DNA from: Bacteroidetes bacterium GWF2_43_63
GTDB taxonomy: Bacteria; Bacteroidota; Bacteroidia; Bacteroidales; DTU049
Direction of reading: 5' to 3'
Length of the DNA stretch: 41,234 nucleotides
Assembly: GCA_001769275.1 (NCBI GenBank)
Contig: MEOQ01000027.1
Location: 1 to 41,234 of the forward strand
Shown here: piece by piece, positions 1 through 7,180 of the stretch
Numbering within the stretch: the first letter of the stretch is position 1
How the letters are laid out: the number at the start of each line of letters is the position of its first letter
The notes under the pieces: generated by a model
Databases searched by the model: none
Seen by the model: only the letters and a program-made list of their open reading frames with translations
What the model was told of the DNA's origin: nothing
Made by a program: the position numbers and the translations under genes

Positions 1-1
1 T

Positions 2-1513
2 GCACACATCATTTCATTCCGTGGAAAGGCTGCAATTTATGAGATTGCCGGACGATTGCCTTCCGACTTCGGGTCGATGAAAATCACTTTGTTCATCATA
101 ACTCCACGAAACATAAAGAAACACAGATTCAAACCTGATCTTTTCGATCCGGAAGATGTGGAAAAATGCCTGGAATCCGTTGCAGCAAGCGACACAACGG
201 TAAGTATTGCAGAAGTTGAAACAGATATTGCTGAGCTCACACTGTTGTTGGAAAAATACCGCGAACAGCATTTTGAAATTGATGATAATGCCAAGCAAGC
301 ATCAATGGACAAAAGAGCACTTTCTCCTCTGGCAGAAAAAGCTGCAATGAAATTTCTGAAAAGCGAAAACCTGCTGAACAAAATCAATCTTTTGCTTGAA
401 ACTACTGGCATCATTGGTGAAGCAAAACTTCGTATTGCACTATTCATTATTGCGTCAAGCTATAAAATACCCTACCCGCTGCATGGAATTGTGCAGGGTG
501 ACAGCGGAAGCGGAAAGTCGCACCTGATCAACGCCATCATGCATTGCATTCCTCCAGAAGATGTGATTAATGTTACCCGGATCACCAGCAAATCTCTATA
601 CTACTTTCAGGGAACAATGCTGATGAACAAGCTTTTTGTCATCCAGGATTTTGACGGATTGAACAGAGATTCAAGATTTGCGCTGCGCGAATTGCAGAGC
701 GCCGGTTTTGTGAGTTCATCACTTACCCTGAAAAATAGTTTCGGAGAAACTGCCTCGCAATTTAGAAAAGTCAAAGCTCATTTTGCAAGTTTATCGGCAA
801 CGACATTGACGGAAATTTTCTATGACAATGAAAGCCGTTCTATTGTACTCGGGATTGATGAAAGCGCTGAACAAACCGAAGAGATAATCCGTTATCAGAA
901 CCGCAAACGAAGTGGTGAAACGGATGTGAAAAAACAGGACTGCGCCATTCATTTATTGCGAAACTGCATACGTGTTCTGAAATCTTTTGAAGTTATAAAT
1001 CCATGGGCAGAGTCTGTTTCTCTTCCCTTGAATTTGCCACACAAAAGAAGACTGAACCAGCAGTTTCAGGACTTTATTGCACAAATTACAATATTGCATC
1101 AGTTTCAGCGCAGAAAGGACAAGTGTGGCCGACTTATTTCAACAGTTGAAGATTTGCGTAACGCCATTGAATTGTTTATCCCTGCAATAGTATTGAAAGC
1201 AGACGACCTTGACAGCAGCACCCGTCAGTTTTTTGAACGTCTAAAGAAGTGGGTAATAGCACAGAAAAGTGGCAATGAAACAACATTTTCTGAAAATGAT
1301 ATCCGCCTTTCTCTTTGCATGAGTAAAACAAATATCAACAGATATTTCAGGGTTTTAAAAAAAGTCGATTACATAAAAGCAATGAGTGGTTGTGCTAACA
1401 GAGGGTACAAATACATGATCAGCTATTGGGATAATCGTAAAAAAATGATATCTGAACTTCAAAAACATTTTTCAGCAAAAACACATCCCAAAATGGGAAA
1501 AATCAGCCATTAA
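2..1513 (+). CDS. P-loop ATPase of a recombinase-associated element (5' end outside window)
   Basis: The frame is open from the window edge, and the codons before the TTG at 56 read as ordinary protein, so the true start lies upstream. A Walker A motif (GDSGSGKS) is near residues 166-173 of the visible part. A Walker B-like stretch (LFVIQDFDG) follows about 45 residues later, with a helicase-like ALRELQSAGF segment after that. The last 90 residues look like a winged-helix DNA-binding domain. From memory the arrangement resembles the ATPase part of CHC2/toprim primase-like proteins found beside tyrosine recombinases in Bacteroidetes, but the zinc-finger/toprim half is not visible here. It is co-directional with the two recombinase genes, and its stop codon directly abuts the inverted-repeat element at 1514. 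A DNA-handling ATPase serving the recombinases is inferred. Confidence 0.6.
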   Translation, partial: AHIISFRGKAAIYEIAGRLPSDFGSMKITLFIITPRNIKKHRFKPDLFDPEDVEKCLESVAASDTTVSIAEVETDIAELTLLLEKYREQHFEIDDNAKQASMDKRALSPLAEKAAMKFLKSENLLNKINLLLETTGIIGEAKLRIALFIIASSYKIPYPLHGIVQGDSGSGKSHLINAIMHCIPPEDVINVTRITSKSLYYFQGTMLMNKLFVIQDFDGLNRDSRFALRELQSAGFVSSSLTLKNSFGETASQFRKVKAHFASLSATTLTEIFYDNESRSIVLGIDESAEQTEEIIRYQNRKRSGETDVKKQDCAIHLLRNCIRVLKSFEVINPWAESVSLPLNLPHKRRLNQQFQDFIAQITILHQFQRRKDKCGRLISTVEDLRNAIELFIPAIVLKADDLDSSTRQFFERLKKWVIAQKSGNETTFSENDIRLSLCMSKTNINRYFRVLKKVDYIKAMSGCANRGYKYMISYWDNRKKMISELQKHFSAKTHPKMGKISH

Positions 1514-1580
1514 TGGGACGCCAGGTTCCGCATCAGGACAGGCGCTTACCGCTGGCGTTCCAAATTTAACATTATGCACA
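1514..1580 (+). repeat. Inverted-repeat element, copy A (upstream of recombinase)
   Basis: Arms are TGGGACGCCA (1514-1523) and TGGCGTTCCA (1553-1562), separated by 29 bp containing CCGC, followed by the tail AATTTAACATTATGCACAC. The arms, spacer length and tail match five other copies beside orphan Rhs cassettes (6167, 10499, 12225, 16169, 20246). It starts immediately after the ATPase stop codon and ends about 17 bp before the recombinase ATG. Unlike the others, it is not followed by the TATCTTTA leader and Rhs-tip start. It may be a recombination site, a regulatory site or both. Confidence 0.75.
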
Positions 1581-1596
1581 CAAAAATCACATTCTT

Positions 1597-2502
1597 ATGA
1601 ACTCAAAAATCAGAAATGTATCAAACATGAGCATCTTCGAAAACTATGTCTCATTTATCAAAGCCAGAAATTACAGAAACAATCTTAATTACATCACTCC
1701 CGTCAAAGAGTTTCTAAACTGGCTGGAAAAACGCGGTTTGAGGTCTGTAAAAGAAATCACCGCGACTGACATCAACCTTTATTCAGAATGGCTCCACACC
1801 AGGCCTTGCTGGCGGGGAGAAGGCACGCTCAGCGACAACAGTATCAAAAACCATCTTCTTGCGCTGCATCTGTTTTTTGAAATGCTGCTTGACACGAAGG
1901 TTGTAAGCGCCGCATACGTTTTACCTGCTTTCAGCAAAAGGAAAACAATACCAAGAGAAATCCTGAGCATAGCAGAGATTCTTGAACTGAAACGCTGCTG
2001 CGAAAATCAGCTGGAAACCAGCATTATCAACATTGCCTATGGCTGTGGTCTGCGACGTACTGAAATGGTCATGCTTAATGTTCATGATGTTTTGTTGTCA
2101 AAAGGATACCTTGTTGTCAGATCCGGCAAAAATGACAAACGGCGTGAAATTCCGCTCACAGAAAAGATTTCTGCAGAAATTAAAAACTACATTTTTACCT
2201 TTCGTCAACAAAGGGTCGTGTTTTCTGTGCCACTCGAAAACGCTTTCTTTTTAAACTCAAATGGACAACGGATTTCCGGTGGTTCCCTTAATAATATGCT
2301 GAAAACAATCTGCAGTAGATGTGGTAACAAAAACATCACTGCGAAAAACATCACTTTGCATTGTTTGCGTCACAGCATTGCTACTCATTTGCAGGAAGCC
2401 GGAGCCGGGATGGAATTTGTCCGCGACTTTTTAGGCCATACCGAAATTGACACAACGCAATTGTACATGATTCGCAGAAGAAAACAATTTAAAACTGCAT
2501 AA
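1597..2502 (+). CDS. Tyrosine site-specific recombinase (complete catalytic set)
   Basis: This 301-residue protein has an N-terminal SAM-like core-binding domain (about 12-105) and a C-terminal catalytic domain. The whole catalytic set of the lambda-integrase/XerCD family is visible: R153 (CGLRRTE), K181 (GKNDKRR), H255 and R258 (HCLRH), H281 (FLGHTEI) and nucleophile Y290 (TQLY). It should therefore cut and rejoin DNA through a 3'-phosphotyrosine intermediate. It begins 17 bp after inverted-repeat element copy A and is followed 2 bp later by a second recombinase-fold gene, so the two are almost certainly co-transcribed. Its size suits a Xer-like or integron-like enzyme better than a large conjugative-element integrase. 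Substrate sites are unknown; the adjacent repeat is the obvious candidate. Confidence 0.9.
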   Translation: MNSKIRNVSNMSIFENYVSFIKARNYRNNLNYITPVKEFLNWLEKRGLRSVKEITATDINLYSEWLHTRPCWRGEGTLSDNSIKNHLLALHLFFEMLLDTKVVSAAYVLPAFSKRKTIPREILSIAEILELKRCCENQLETSIINIAYGCGLRRTEMVMLNVHDVLLSKGYLVVRSGKNDKRREIPLTEKISAEIKNYIFTFRQQRVVFSVPLENAFFLNSNGQRISGGSLNNMLKTICSRCGNKNITAKNITLHCLRHSIATHLQEAGAGMEFVRDFLGHTEIDTTQLYMIRRRKQFKTA

Positions 2503-2504
2503 CC

Positions 2505-3371
2505 ATGAAAAAACAAACTCTTGAACAATACGTCCGCGCAGCGCACACAAAGCAGACTGCTGATAATTACCTGTACGTAATCATCAATTTTTTATCCATC
2601 CATCCTGATGCGCGAAAATTTCAGTACATGGATCTGGTGCAGTATTTCGATCAACTCACAATCAGATATCCAAAAGTGGCCACCCGGATAAGGATGCTTG
2701 CTGCAATAAAAAAGTACTACGATTTTTTATTGCACACAGGGCGCCGGATCGATCACCCATGCAGAAAACTAACGATCAAACGCAAGAAAACCGCCATTCA
2801 GACTCAGGATTTATTTTCAATGAACGAGCTGCAACTTCTATACACCAGACCCAATCGCTACAAAAACCTTGATGTTCGGGACAGGGTCCTGTTTTCATTT
2901 CTTCTGCAACAGGCGCTCAGCAGTCATGAACTTGCAGAACTCAACATTACCAATATCGATCTGGACAAGGGAGAAGTTCATATCAAAGCATCACCGAAAA
3001 TTTCTGGGCGAATTTTGCCACTCGATGTTTCACAAATTGCCTTGCTTATCAGATATCTGAATGAAACCAGACCGGCCATGATTAAAGCGAAAACCAGCAA
3101 GCTCATCATTTCTAAGGCTGGTAGCGGAATGAGTGTTGACAACATCCATGCTGTTTTTGAGCCTCTCAGAATGTTGTTCCCGGGTAGAACTATGAACCCT
3201 GAACGAATCCGAATGTCGGTAATATCGTATTGGCTCAATGATCGGAAAATGCCGGTTGAACAGGTCATGGAGCTAAGTGGCCTGAAGTGGGCTTCGAGTG
3301 TAATGCAATACAAGAAAATAGATATTGCAGAACAATCGAAACTCATCAATCGGTTTCACCCTTTGCGATGA
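2505..3371 (+). CDS. Tyrosine-recombinase-fold protein with degraded active site
   Basis: This 288-residue protein aligns by eye with the preceding enzyme: an N-terminal SAM-like domain (1-85), then a catalytic-fold domain. The key positions are altered. The first arginine is serine (ALSSHEL, S139), the HxLRH box reads ERIRM (233-237, only the arginine kept), and the LGH box reads SGLKW (258-262). The tyrosine is still present (MQYK, Y269), as is a possible lysine (K165). It starts 2 bp after its partner's stop. The reading frame is intact, so it appears maintained rather than decayed. A non-catalytic partner that binds sites or completes a heterotetramer is plausible but inferred. Confidence 0.75.
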   Translation: MKKQTLEQYVRAAHTKQTADNYLYVIINFLSIHPDARKFQYMDLVQYFDQLTIRYPKVATRIRMLAAIKKYYDFLLHTGRRIDHPCRKLTIKRKKTAIQTQDLFSMNELQLLYTRPNRYKNLDVRDRVLFSFLLQQALSSHELAELNITNIDLDKGEVHIKASPKISGRILPLDVSQIALLIRYLNETRPAMIKAKTSKLIISKAGSGMSVDNIHAVFEPLRMLFPGRTMNPERIRMSVISYWLNDRKMPVEQVMELSGLKWASSVMQYKKIDIAEQSKLINRFHPLR

Positions 3372-3393
3372 TGGTGCTTCTGCTGGAATAAAG

Positions 3394-3416
3394 GTTCAGC
3401 AGAGCTGAACTCTTTA
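3394..3416 (+). terminator. Small hairpin after the recombinase pair
   Basis: A perfect 7-bp stem GTTCAGC / GCTGAAC with a 3-nt loop is followed by TCTTTAA. It lies 23 bp after the recombinase stop and before the first Rhs cassette. The T tract is poor, so termination would be weak. Confidence 0.35.
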
Positions 3417-3454
3417 ACAAAATTATCTCTATCTTAGCCATGTAAAACTTCTGC

Positions 3455-3892
3455 ATGGCTAAGAATTCTGTTTGCAACTTATTGGCATCAGACACGGCGA
3501 CATTTTCTACAAGCCGCTCCCAAAGCGGCCTGCAGAGGCGCGGGTATCACCGTTTCGGATTCAATGGCAAAGAGAATGACAATGAGGTGAAAGGAACTGG
3601 AAATCAGCAGGATTATGGAATGAGAATTTATGACCCGAGGCTGGGAAGATTCTTGAGTGCGGACCCGTTGATTGTGCAAGGACAAGAATATCCTTGGTAT
3701 TCGCCATATCAGTTTGCTGGGAATAAGCCGATTTACGCATTAGATTTAGATGGGCTTGAAGAACTACCATATATTCTTCATGTTGCATCAGAAGGGCCTT
3801 CTTTAGCCCCGTTTACATATGCATTGGATTGGCTAAGTGATGTGTCCCTACCCCCTTTTTCAGACAATGCTAAAGTAGACTATTTTCTTTAA
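3455..3892 (+). pseudogene. Orphan Rhs tip, cassette 1, 5' fragment (split by IS3 element)
   Basis: The first 21 residues are unique to this cassette. From SQSGLQRRGYHRFGFNGKEN onward it matches the shared Rhs core, including GTGNQQDYGMRIYDPRLGRF, LSADPL and the boundary ALDLDGLE that precedes the variable tip. The natural frame runs to about 3867 and then enters the IS3-family element, which supplies the stop at 3892. The rest of the tip resumes in frame after 5100. The other cassettes begin with a different leader peptide and an upstream repeat module. Here that module is absent, apart from a possible ATCTCTATCTTAG remnant, because the cassette abuts the recombinase genes. Confidence 0.8.
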
Positions 3893-4733
3893 TTATAGAG
3901 TCTTCAAGCTTTTTTCCCGGGGCGCGCCCCGGGAAAAAAGCTTGGGAGCCGATTTCAGCCCATTCTTTTGGGGTTTTATTTTTTAGCGATTCATGCGGAC
4001 GGCGCTCATTAAATTCCTCGATCCACTCTTCAGTAAGCAATCTCACTTCATCTAAATCGAAAAACAAATAGGCGTCAAGTATATCGGTGCGATACGACCC
4101 GTTTAAACGCTCAATTAATGAGTTTTGCGTAGGCTTCCCGGGTTGGGTGTGTACTTGTTCTATTCCATTCGTTTTACACCAGATTTCAAATTCTTTTGAA
4201 ATAAATTCAGGTCCGTTATCCATCCGTATTCTTTTTGGTTTTCCTCTCCAGGAAGCAATTTCATCAAGTATTCTAATCACGCGCACAGATGGCAATGATG
4301 TTGAAATTTCAACAGCCAGTACTTCTCGACTGTAATCGTCAATAACATTGAATGTTCTGAATTTTCTTCCACTTGCAAGGCTATCGCTCATAAAATCAAT
4401 GCTCCAGCATTCGTTGATCCGTGTTAGTTCAGTCATGGGTTGTTTTATTCGTTGGGGTAAACGGCGCTTGCCTTTCCGGCGTTTGTTGTAGCGAAGCAAT
4501 GTGTAAACCCGGTACACTTTCTTATGATTCCATGCTTTTCCGGCGCGGCGCAAATACGCGAACGTTTTTGGAAATCCATGTGTCGGATGTCGTTCAATAT
4601 GGTTTTGCAATGCTTCTATCACTTCACTGTCATTGCGCCGGCTTTTATAGTAATGCCGCGCTCTTGACAGTCCCGTGGCTTTATAGGCCCTGTGAACACT
4701 CACGTGTAATCCGGAGCAAACTTCTTCAATCAA
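3870..4733 (-). CDS. IS3-family transposase orfB (DDE integrase core)
   Basis: The protein is 287 residues as an isolated frame. It has an HTH_21-like N-terminus (HGFPKTFAYLRRAGK) and an rve integrase core with the DDE triad: D in WSIDFMSD, D in RMDNGPEF and E in NSLIERLNGSYR. The ERRPHESLKNKTPKEW tail is characteristic of the family. It probably has no independent start: a -1 frameshift on the A7 tract of orfA (4760-4766) would give an OrfAB fusion with no intervening stop. The last 25 or so residues, including FFPGRAPGKK, are translated from a perfect palindrome near the element's end and may be an extension beyond the usual C-terminus. It catalyses cut-and-copy transposition of the element. 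Confidence 0.9.
   Translation of the reverse strand: MIEEVCSGLHVSVHRAYKATGLSRARHYYKSRRNDSEVIEALQNHIERHPTHGFPKTFAYLRRAGKAWNHKKVYRVYTLLRYNKRRKGKRRLPQRIKQPMTELTRINECWSIDFMSDSLASGRKFRTFNVIDDYSREVLAVEISTSLPSVRVIRILDEIASWRGKPKRIRMDNGPEFISKEFEIWCKTNGIEQVHTQPGKPTQNSLIERLNGSYRTDILDAYLFFDLDEVRLLTEEWIEEFNERRPHESLKNKTPKEWAEIGSQAFFPGRAPGKKLEDSIIKENSLL
3905..3944. terminator. 40-bp perfect palindrome, probable bidirectional terminator inside IS3 end
   Basis: Each 20-base half is the exact reverse complement of the other, centred at 3924/3925, with a GC core (CCCGGGGCGCGCCCCGGG) flanked by A6/T6. On either strand this gives a strong GC stem followed by a T tract. It lies inside the 3' end of orfB. It would end transposase mRNA and also block readthrough from the interrupted Rhs tip. 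Confidence 0.7.
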
Positions 4734-5020
4734 CTCTTTTTGTTCGCAGGGCCTGAAGCTTTTTTTGACAGCACTTCCTTTACAATCTGGTAATCCAGGC
4801 TCAGATCAGCAAACATCTTTTTCAGTCTGGCATTCTCTGCTTCCAGCTCTTTCAGACGCTTCAGTTCCGACACTTCCATGCCGCCATATTTGCTCTTCCA
4901 TTTGAAAAAAGTTGCTTTACTGATACCATATTCCCGACACAAATCGAGAACTGTTCGGCCGCTCTCATACTCTTTCAGTATTGCGGCAATCTGCGTTTCT
5001 GTGAATCTTGACTTTTTCAT
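4730..5020 (-). CDS. IS3-family transposase orfA (HTH_Tnp_1)
   Basis: This 96-residue protein has the family helix-turn-helix (RFTETQIAAILKEYESGRTV followed by LCREYGISKATFFKWKSKYGG). A leucine-zipper-like segment (LKRLKELEAENARLKKMFADL) follows. It binds the terminal repeats and provides the N-terminal half of the OrfAB transposase. Its stop overlaps the orfB frame by 4 nt. It starts with ATG about 80 bp inside the element end. Confidence 0.9.
   Translation of the reverse strand: MKKSRFTETQIAAILKEYESGRTVLDLCREYGISKATFFKWKSKYGGMEVSELKRLKELEAENARLKKMFADLSLDYQIVKEVLSKKASGPANKKS
4759..4767 (-). other. Candidate -1 programmed frameshift site in orfA/orfB
   Basis: On the minus strand the sequence TC-AAAAAAA-GC (A7) falls about 10 codons before the orfA stop. 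A -1 shift here continues as KKSFRPCEQKELIEE into the orfB frame without a stop. A7/A6G slippery tracts at this place are typical of IS3-family elements. A second, shorter A5G tract lies at 4736-4741. Confidence 0.6.
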
Positions 5021-5100
5021 TTTTTGACAGTTTAAAATTAATCATTCTTTTCTTTCGAAAAGTCTACTTATAAACTGTCTGAATTTTGGGGAGACTTACA

Positions 5101-5718
5101 GATGGGATGGGGCTTGGGCAATTTGGAAGGTCATGCATGGAAAATGCGGATAATTATGCACGATATAATGACCCCACATATGATCCAGGTTATTATGAAA
5201 ACGTCCCCGACCAGCTAAAGGATGCTCGCTTTGAAGCAATTGATTGGCAAACAAAAGCCGATGCAATAGAGGGTGTTGCTGAATTTGGCCAAACTATGAT
5301 GATATTAGAAGGAGTTGCTTTAGAAGGGGCAATGTCAACATTTAGTACTGGAGCCAAGACGGTTACCTCAATAACAGAAAAGTCGATTCTTAAAACTTCA
5401 AATGCAACTTCAACAGCTGGGAAATACTCACATATTGATGATGCATATGCAAATACTAGGGGGCCAGGCAAAAATTTTTCAGCATCTCAAAAACATAAAA
5501 TCCTTTCGGAAAATAAAGCATTAAACAATGGTGTGTTAAGGAGTGATCAAAGTGGTGCAATTGCTTCAGATCCAGTAAAATCAGTTCGAGGTGTTAAAGC
5601 TAATATGAATCAAGCTGAGGTTGATCATGTTATTCCCAAATCTAAAGGAGGAACAAATGAATATGGCAACGCCCAAATTCTACTTAAAAAAGAAAATTTG
5701 CAGAAAGGAAACCGATGA
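5101..5718 (+). pseudogene. Orphan Rhs tip, cassette 1, 3' fragment (HNH nuclease toxin)
   Basis: This is the distal part of the tip split by the IS3 element. It is open from TTG at 5086, inside the IS end, and from ATG 5107. About 205 residues remain. The C-terminus holds an HNH/endonuclease signature: EVDHVIPKSKGGTN, then NAQILLKKENLQKGNR, with the metal-binding D-H and the downstream N. HNH domains are frequent terminal toxins of Rhs and other polymorphic toxins and would cleave nucleic acid in the target cell. It overlaps the next gene by 4 nt (ATGA), the classical toxin-immunity arrangement. Residual translation of the nuclease from an internal start cannot be excluded. Confidence 0.75.
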
Positions 5719-5999
5719 ATAAAAAGAATTTTCAAGAGCCTCTTGACACAGCAGTAATTACAACAAAATATATAGTTTTTGGTAATTCGCCAATATTATA
5801 TGTTTTTCATGACGAAGACGGTGTATGGCAATTTCATGGTCCTGAAGAAAATATTAATGAAGATGACGCTGCCATTATTCGTTTGGATGAAATGATTAAA
5901 ATTGATGACTCTATACTCTCTGTTTCAGATCTTCCTGTTGGATGGCAAGCAATGAGAAAAGATATCTATTCTGATTGGCGTATAGTATCACCATACTGA
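5715..5999 (+). CDS. Putative immunity protein for the HNH tip
   Basis: This is a 94-residue, acidic, cytosolic-looking protein with no signal peptide or membrane segment. Motifs include TTKYIVFGNSPILYVFHDED, WQFHG and SVSDLPVGWQAMRKD. I associate this pattern with small immunity proteins encoded after nuclease toxins but cannot name the family securely. The start overlaps the toxin stop by 4 nt, implying translational coupling. The function is inferred from position, acidity and size. It stays intact although its toxin is split, as expected if it still protects against sister cells carrying the intact tip. Confidence 0.65.
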   Translation: MNKKNFQEPLDTAVITTKYIVFGNSPILYVFHDEDGVWQFHGPEENINEDDAAIIRLDEMIKIDDSILSVSDLPVGWQAMRKDIYSDWRIVSPY

Positions 6000-6102
6000 G
6001 CTAAAAGAATCAAGGCAATCTTTTGTCCCACTCGCATATTTCCCAAGCTCGCCTAAGAATGTTTTATGTGTGGTTTGCTTTTCGAACTATCTCTCTTTCT
6101 CG

Positions 6103-6132
6103 AATTCACAAAGTATTATGCAATCGCGCGCA
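6103..6132 (+). repeat. Boundary repeat type 2 (TTCACAAAGNATTATGCAA-CGCGC)
   Basis: The motif TTCACAAAGTATTATGCAA followed by CGCGCGC recurs at 12309-12336, 14505-14535 and 20331-20357 on the other strand. In each place it lies at the end of a cassette. Where an inverted-repeat element follows (here, 12225 and 20246), it sits 35 to 40 bp before that element in cassette direction. It is part of a composite cassette boundary of unknown role. Confidence 0.6.
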
Positions 6133-6166
6133 CTCGACAATAATTTCAACAAATTTGGGTCATAAA

Positions 6167-6274
6167 TGGGACGCCACATTCCGCACCCACACAACTCAAC
6201 CCCCCTGGCGTCCCAAATTTAACATTTTGCACATTTTCGGAAAATTTTCTATCTTTACTTGACGTTGGATTTTC
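6167..6274 (+). repeat. Inverted-repeat element, copy B, plus cassette leader
   Basis: Arms TGGGACGCCA (6167-6176) and TGGCGTCCCA (6206-6215) form a perfect 10-bp inverted pair with a 29-bp spacer. The tail AATTTAACATTTTGCACA follows, then TTTTCTATCTTTACTTGACG leading to the ATG at 6275. TATCTTTA resembles the Bacteroidetes -7 box TAnnTTTG. In this copy a TTG lies 20 bp upstream of it, the expected -33 spacing. This is the only intact copy on the plus strand beside an Rhs tip. Confidence 0.8.
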
Positions 6275-6502
6275 ATGGCCGAAACATCTTTCCATACAAC
6301 ATATTCAAACAATCGTTATTTGTTCGCGCGAGCGGTGAATGGCTCCCAGAGCGGCCTGCAGAGGCGCGGGTATCACCGTTTCGGATTTGATGGAGGGTCA
6401 TCATCAACTTTAATTCAAGATGGGAATAACGAACTTGTATCTCCATCTTGGTATAAGGATAATACCATTTCTGTTGGAGTAACATTTAGTAGCGGAGAAT
6501 AA
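6275..6502 (+). pseudogene. Truncated orphan Rhs tip, cassette 2
   Basis: The 75-residue ORF starts with the shared leader (MAETSFHTTYSNNRYLFARA, then QSGLQRRGYHRFGFDG). It jumps directly to a unique C-terminal tail ending VGVTFSSGE. The Rhs core (KEN...DPRLGRF...DLDGLE) and probably most of the toxin are missing, so an internal in-frame deletion is likely. The 1-bp gap to the next ORF preserves a toxin-immunity layout. The original toxin activity cannot be read from the remnant. Confidence 0.7.
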
Positions 6503-6503
6503 A

Positions 6504-6914
6504 ATGAAAAAGAAAAAAATAGTTATTGGGCTTTTAATACTGCTGATAGCATCATCTAGTCTTATAAACGAAGACTTTGCGAAGTTTATGTTATCAGGAC
6601 AAAGCGGGTCTTATAATGTGATTCTCGTTAGACATAGTTTTTTAACTGTGCTTTCTATATCGATAATTGCTATGGTGTTTAATCTGATTTCAGAAAGAAG
6701 AATGCTGTATAAATACTTGCTGGGAACATCTATTTTATTATTAGTCATTTCGCTTAAAACTTTTGCTATCGTAAAAAACAGTAATAATACAACTGTAGTT
6801 TCTGGATTTTCAATCTTTCCAATATATAATTGCGAGGTTATTAATACAGGTGATTGTAAGATGGGGTTTTGTTTTTTTCTAAAGGATGAAGTTAAAAAAG
6901 CTATTGAGGACTAA
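6504..6914 (+). CDS. Small membrane protein, putative immunity of cassette 2
   Basis: This 136-residue protein has about three hydrophobic segments: near residues 6-22, 45-62 (FLTVLSISIIAMVFNLI) and 70-90 (YLLGTSILLLVISLKTFAIV). A cysteine-containing C-terminus follows (NCEVINTGDCKMGFC). The start is ATG, 1 bp after the truncated tip. Multi-pass immunity proteins usually guard against membrane-active toxins, but the toxin domain here is lost. No family was recognised. Confidence 0.6.
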   Translation: MKKKKIVIGLLILLIASSSLINEDFAKFMLSGQSGSYNVILVRHSFLTVLSISIIAMVFNLISERRMLYKYLLGTSILLLVISLKTFAIVKNSNNTTVVSGFSIFPIYNCEVINTGDCKMGFCFFLKDEVKKAIED

Positions 6915-6993
6915 TACTTAGGGTAGTGTTCCAAATTGCACTTGGCCTTGCATCACCCAAGAAAAATCCTAAAAGCTCATTCAATACTCAACG

Positions 6994-7018
6994 CCCCGCC
7001 CACCAGCGGGGTTTTGTT
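6994..7018 (+). terminator. Rho-independent terminator after cassette 2
   Basis: Stem CCCCGC (6994-6999), loop CCACCA, stem GCGGGG (7006-7011), then TTTTGTTAT. It lies 80 bp after the membrane-protein stop. Confidence 0.7.
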
Positions 7019-7180
7019 ATAATACTCTTGGAAAGTTGGGAAATTTTTGAATTTTTGATGGTTGGGAAATTGGGAGGAAATGGGTGCTTGGTTGGTTTTC
7101 GGGGCTAACCAGTTGCGGCCGCATTCATATAGTATTATGAAAACGAATGCCCACCCGGACACAATTTCAAAACAAATAGA

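Larger units (their letters stand above)
3868..5100 (-). mobile_element. IS3-family insertion sequence, about 1.23 kb
   Basis: The element carries the orfA/orfB pair of the IS3 family on the minus strand and interrupts an Rhs-tip ORF. Its transposase-proximal end reads TGTAAGTCTCCCC on the minus strand and terminates at 5100. The other end is probably TGCTAAAGTAGAC, starting near 3868. The two ends share TG and TAAGT/AAAGT-like bases but are only weak inverted repeats. No clear 3-bp target duplication was found, so the left boundary is uncertain by several bases. Confidence 0.8.

Noticed and set aside
3861-5103. Target-site duplication of the IS3 element
   Set aside because: ACA occurs near both ends, but using it would contradict the TG...CA ends. 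No consistent 3-bp duplication could be assigned.
6023-6262. Plus-strand ORF of 79 residues containing KWDATFRTHTTQPPWRP, similar to a minus-strand ORF at 20154-20366
   Set aside because: The shared peptide is simply the 49-bp element and its tail read in one frame. The frame is not kept in the other copies, so it is repeat DNA and not a gene.
7100-7165. Possible degenerate type 2 repeat (GCATTCATATAGTATTATG) before the exported-protein gene
   Set aside because: Only scattered matches to the type 2 consensus; too weak to list.
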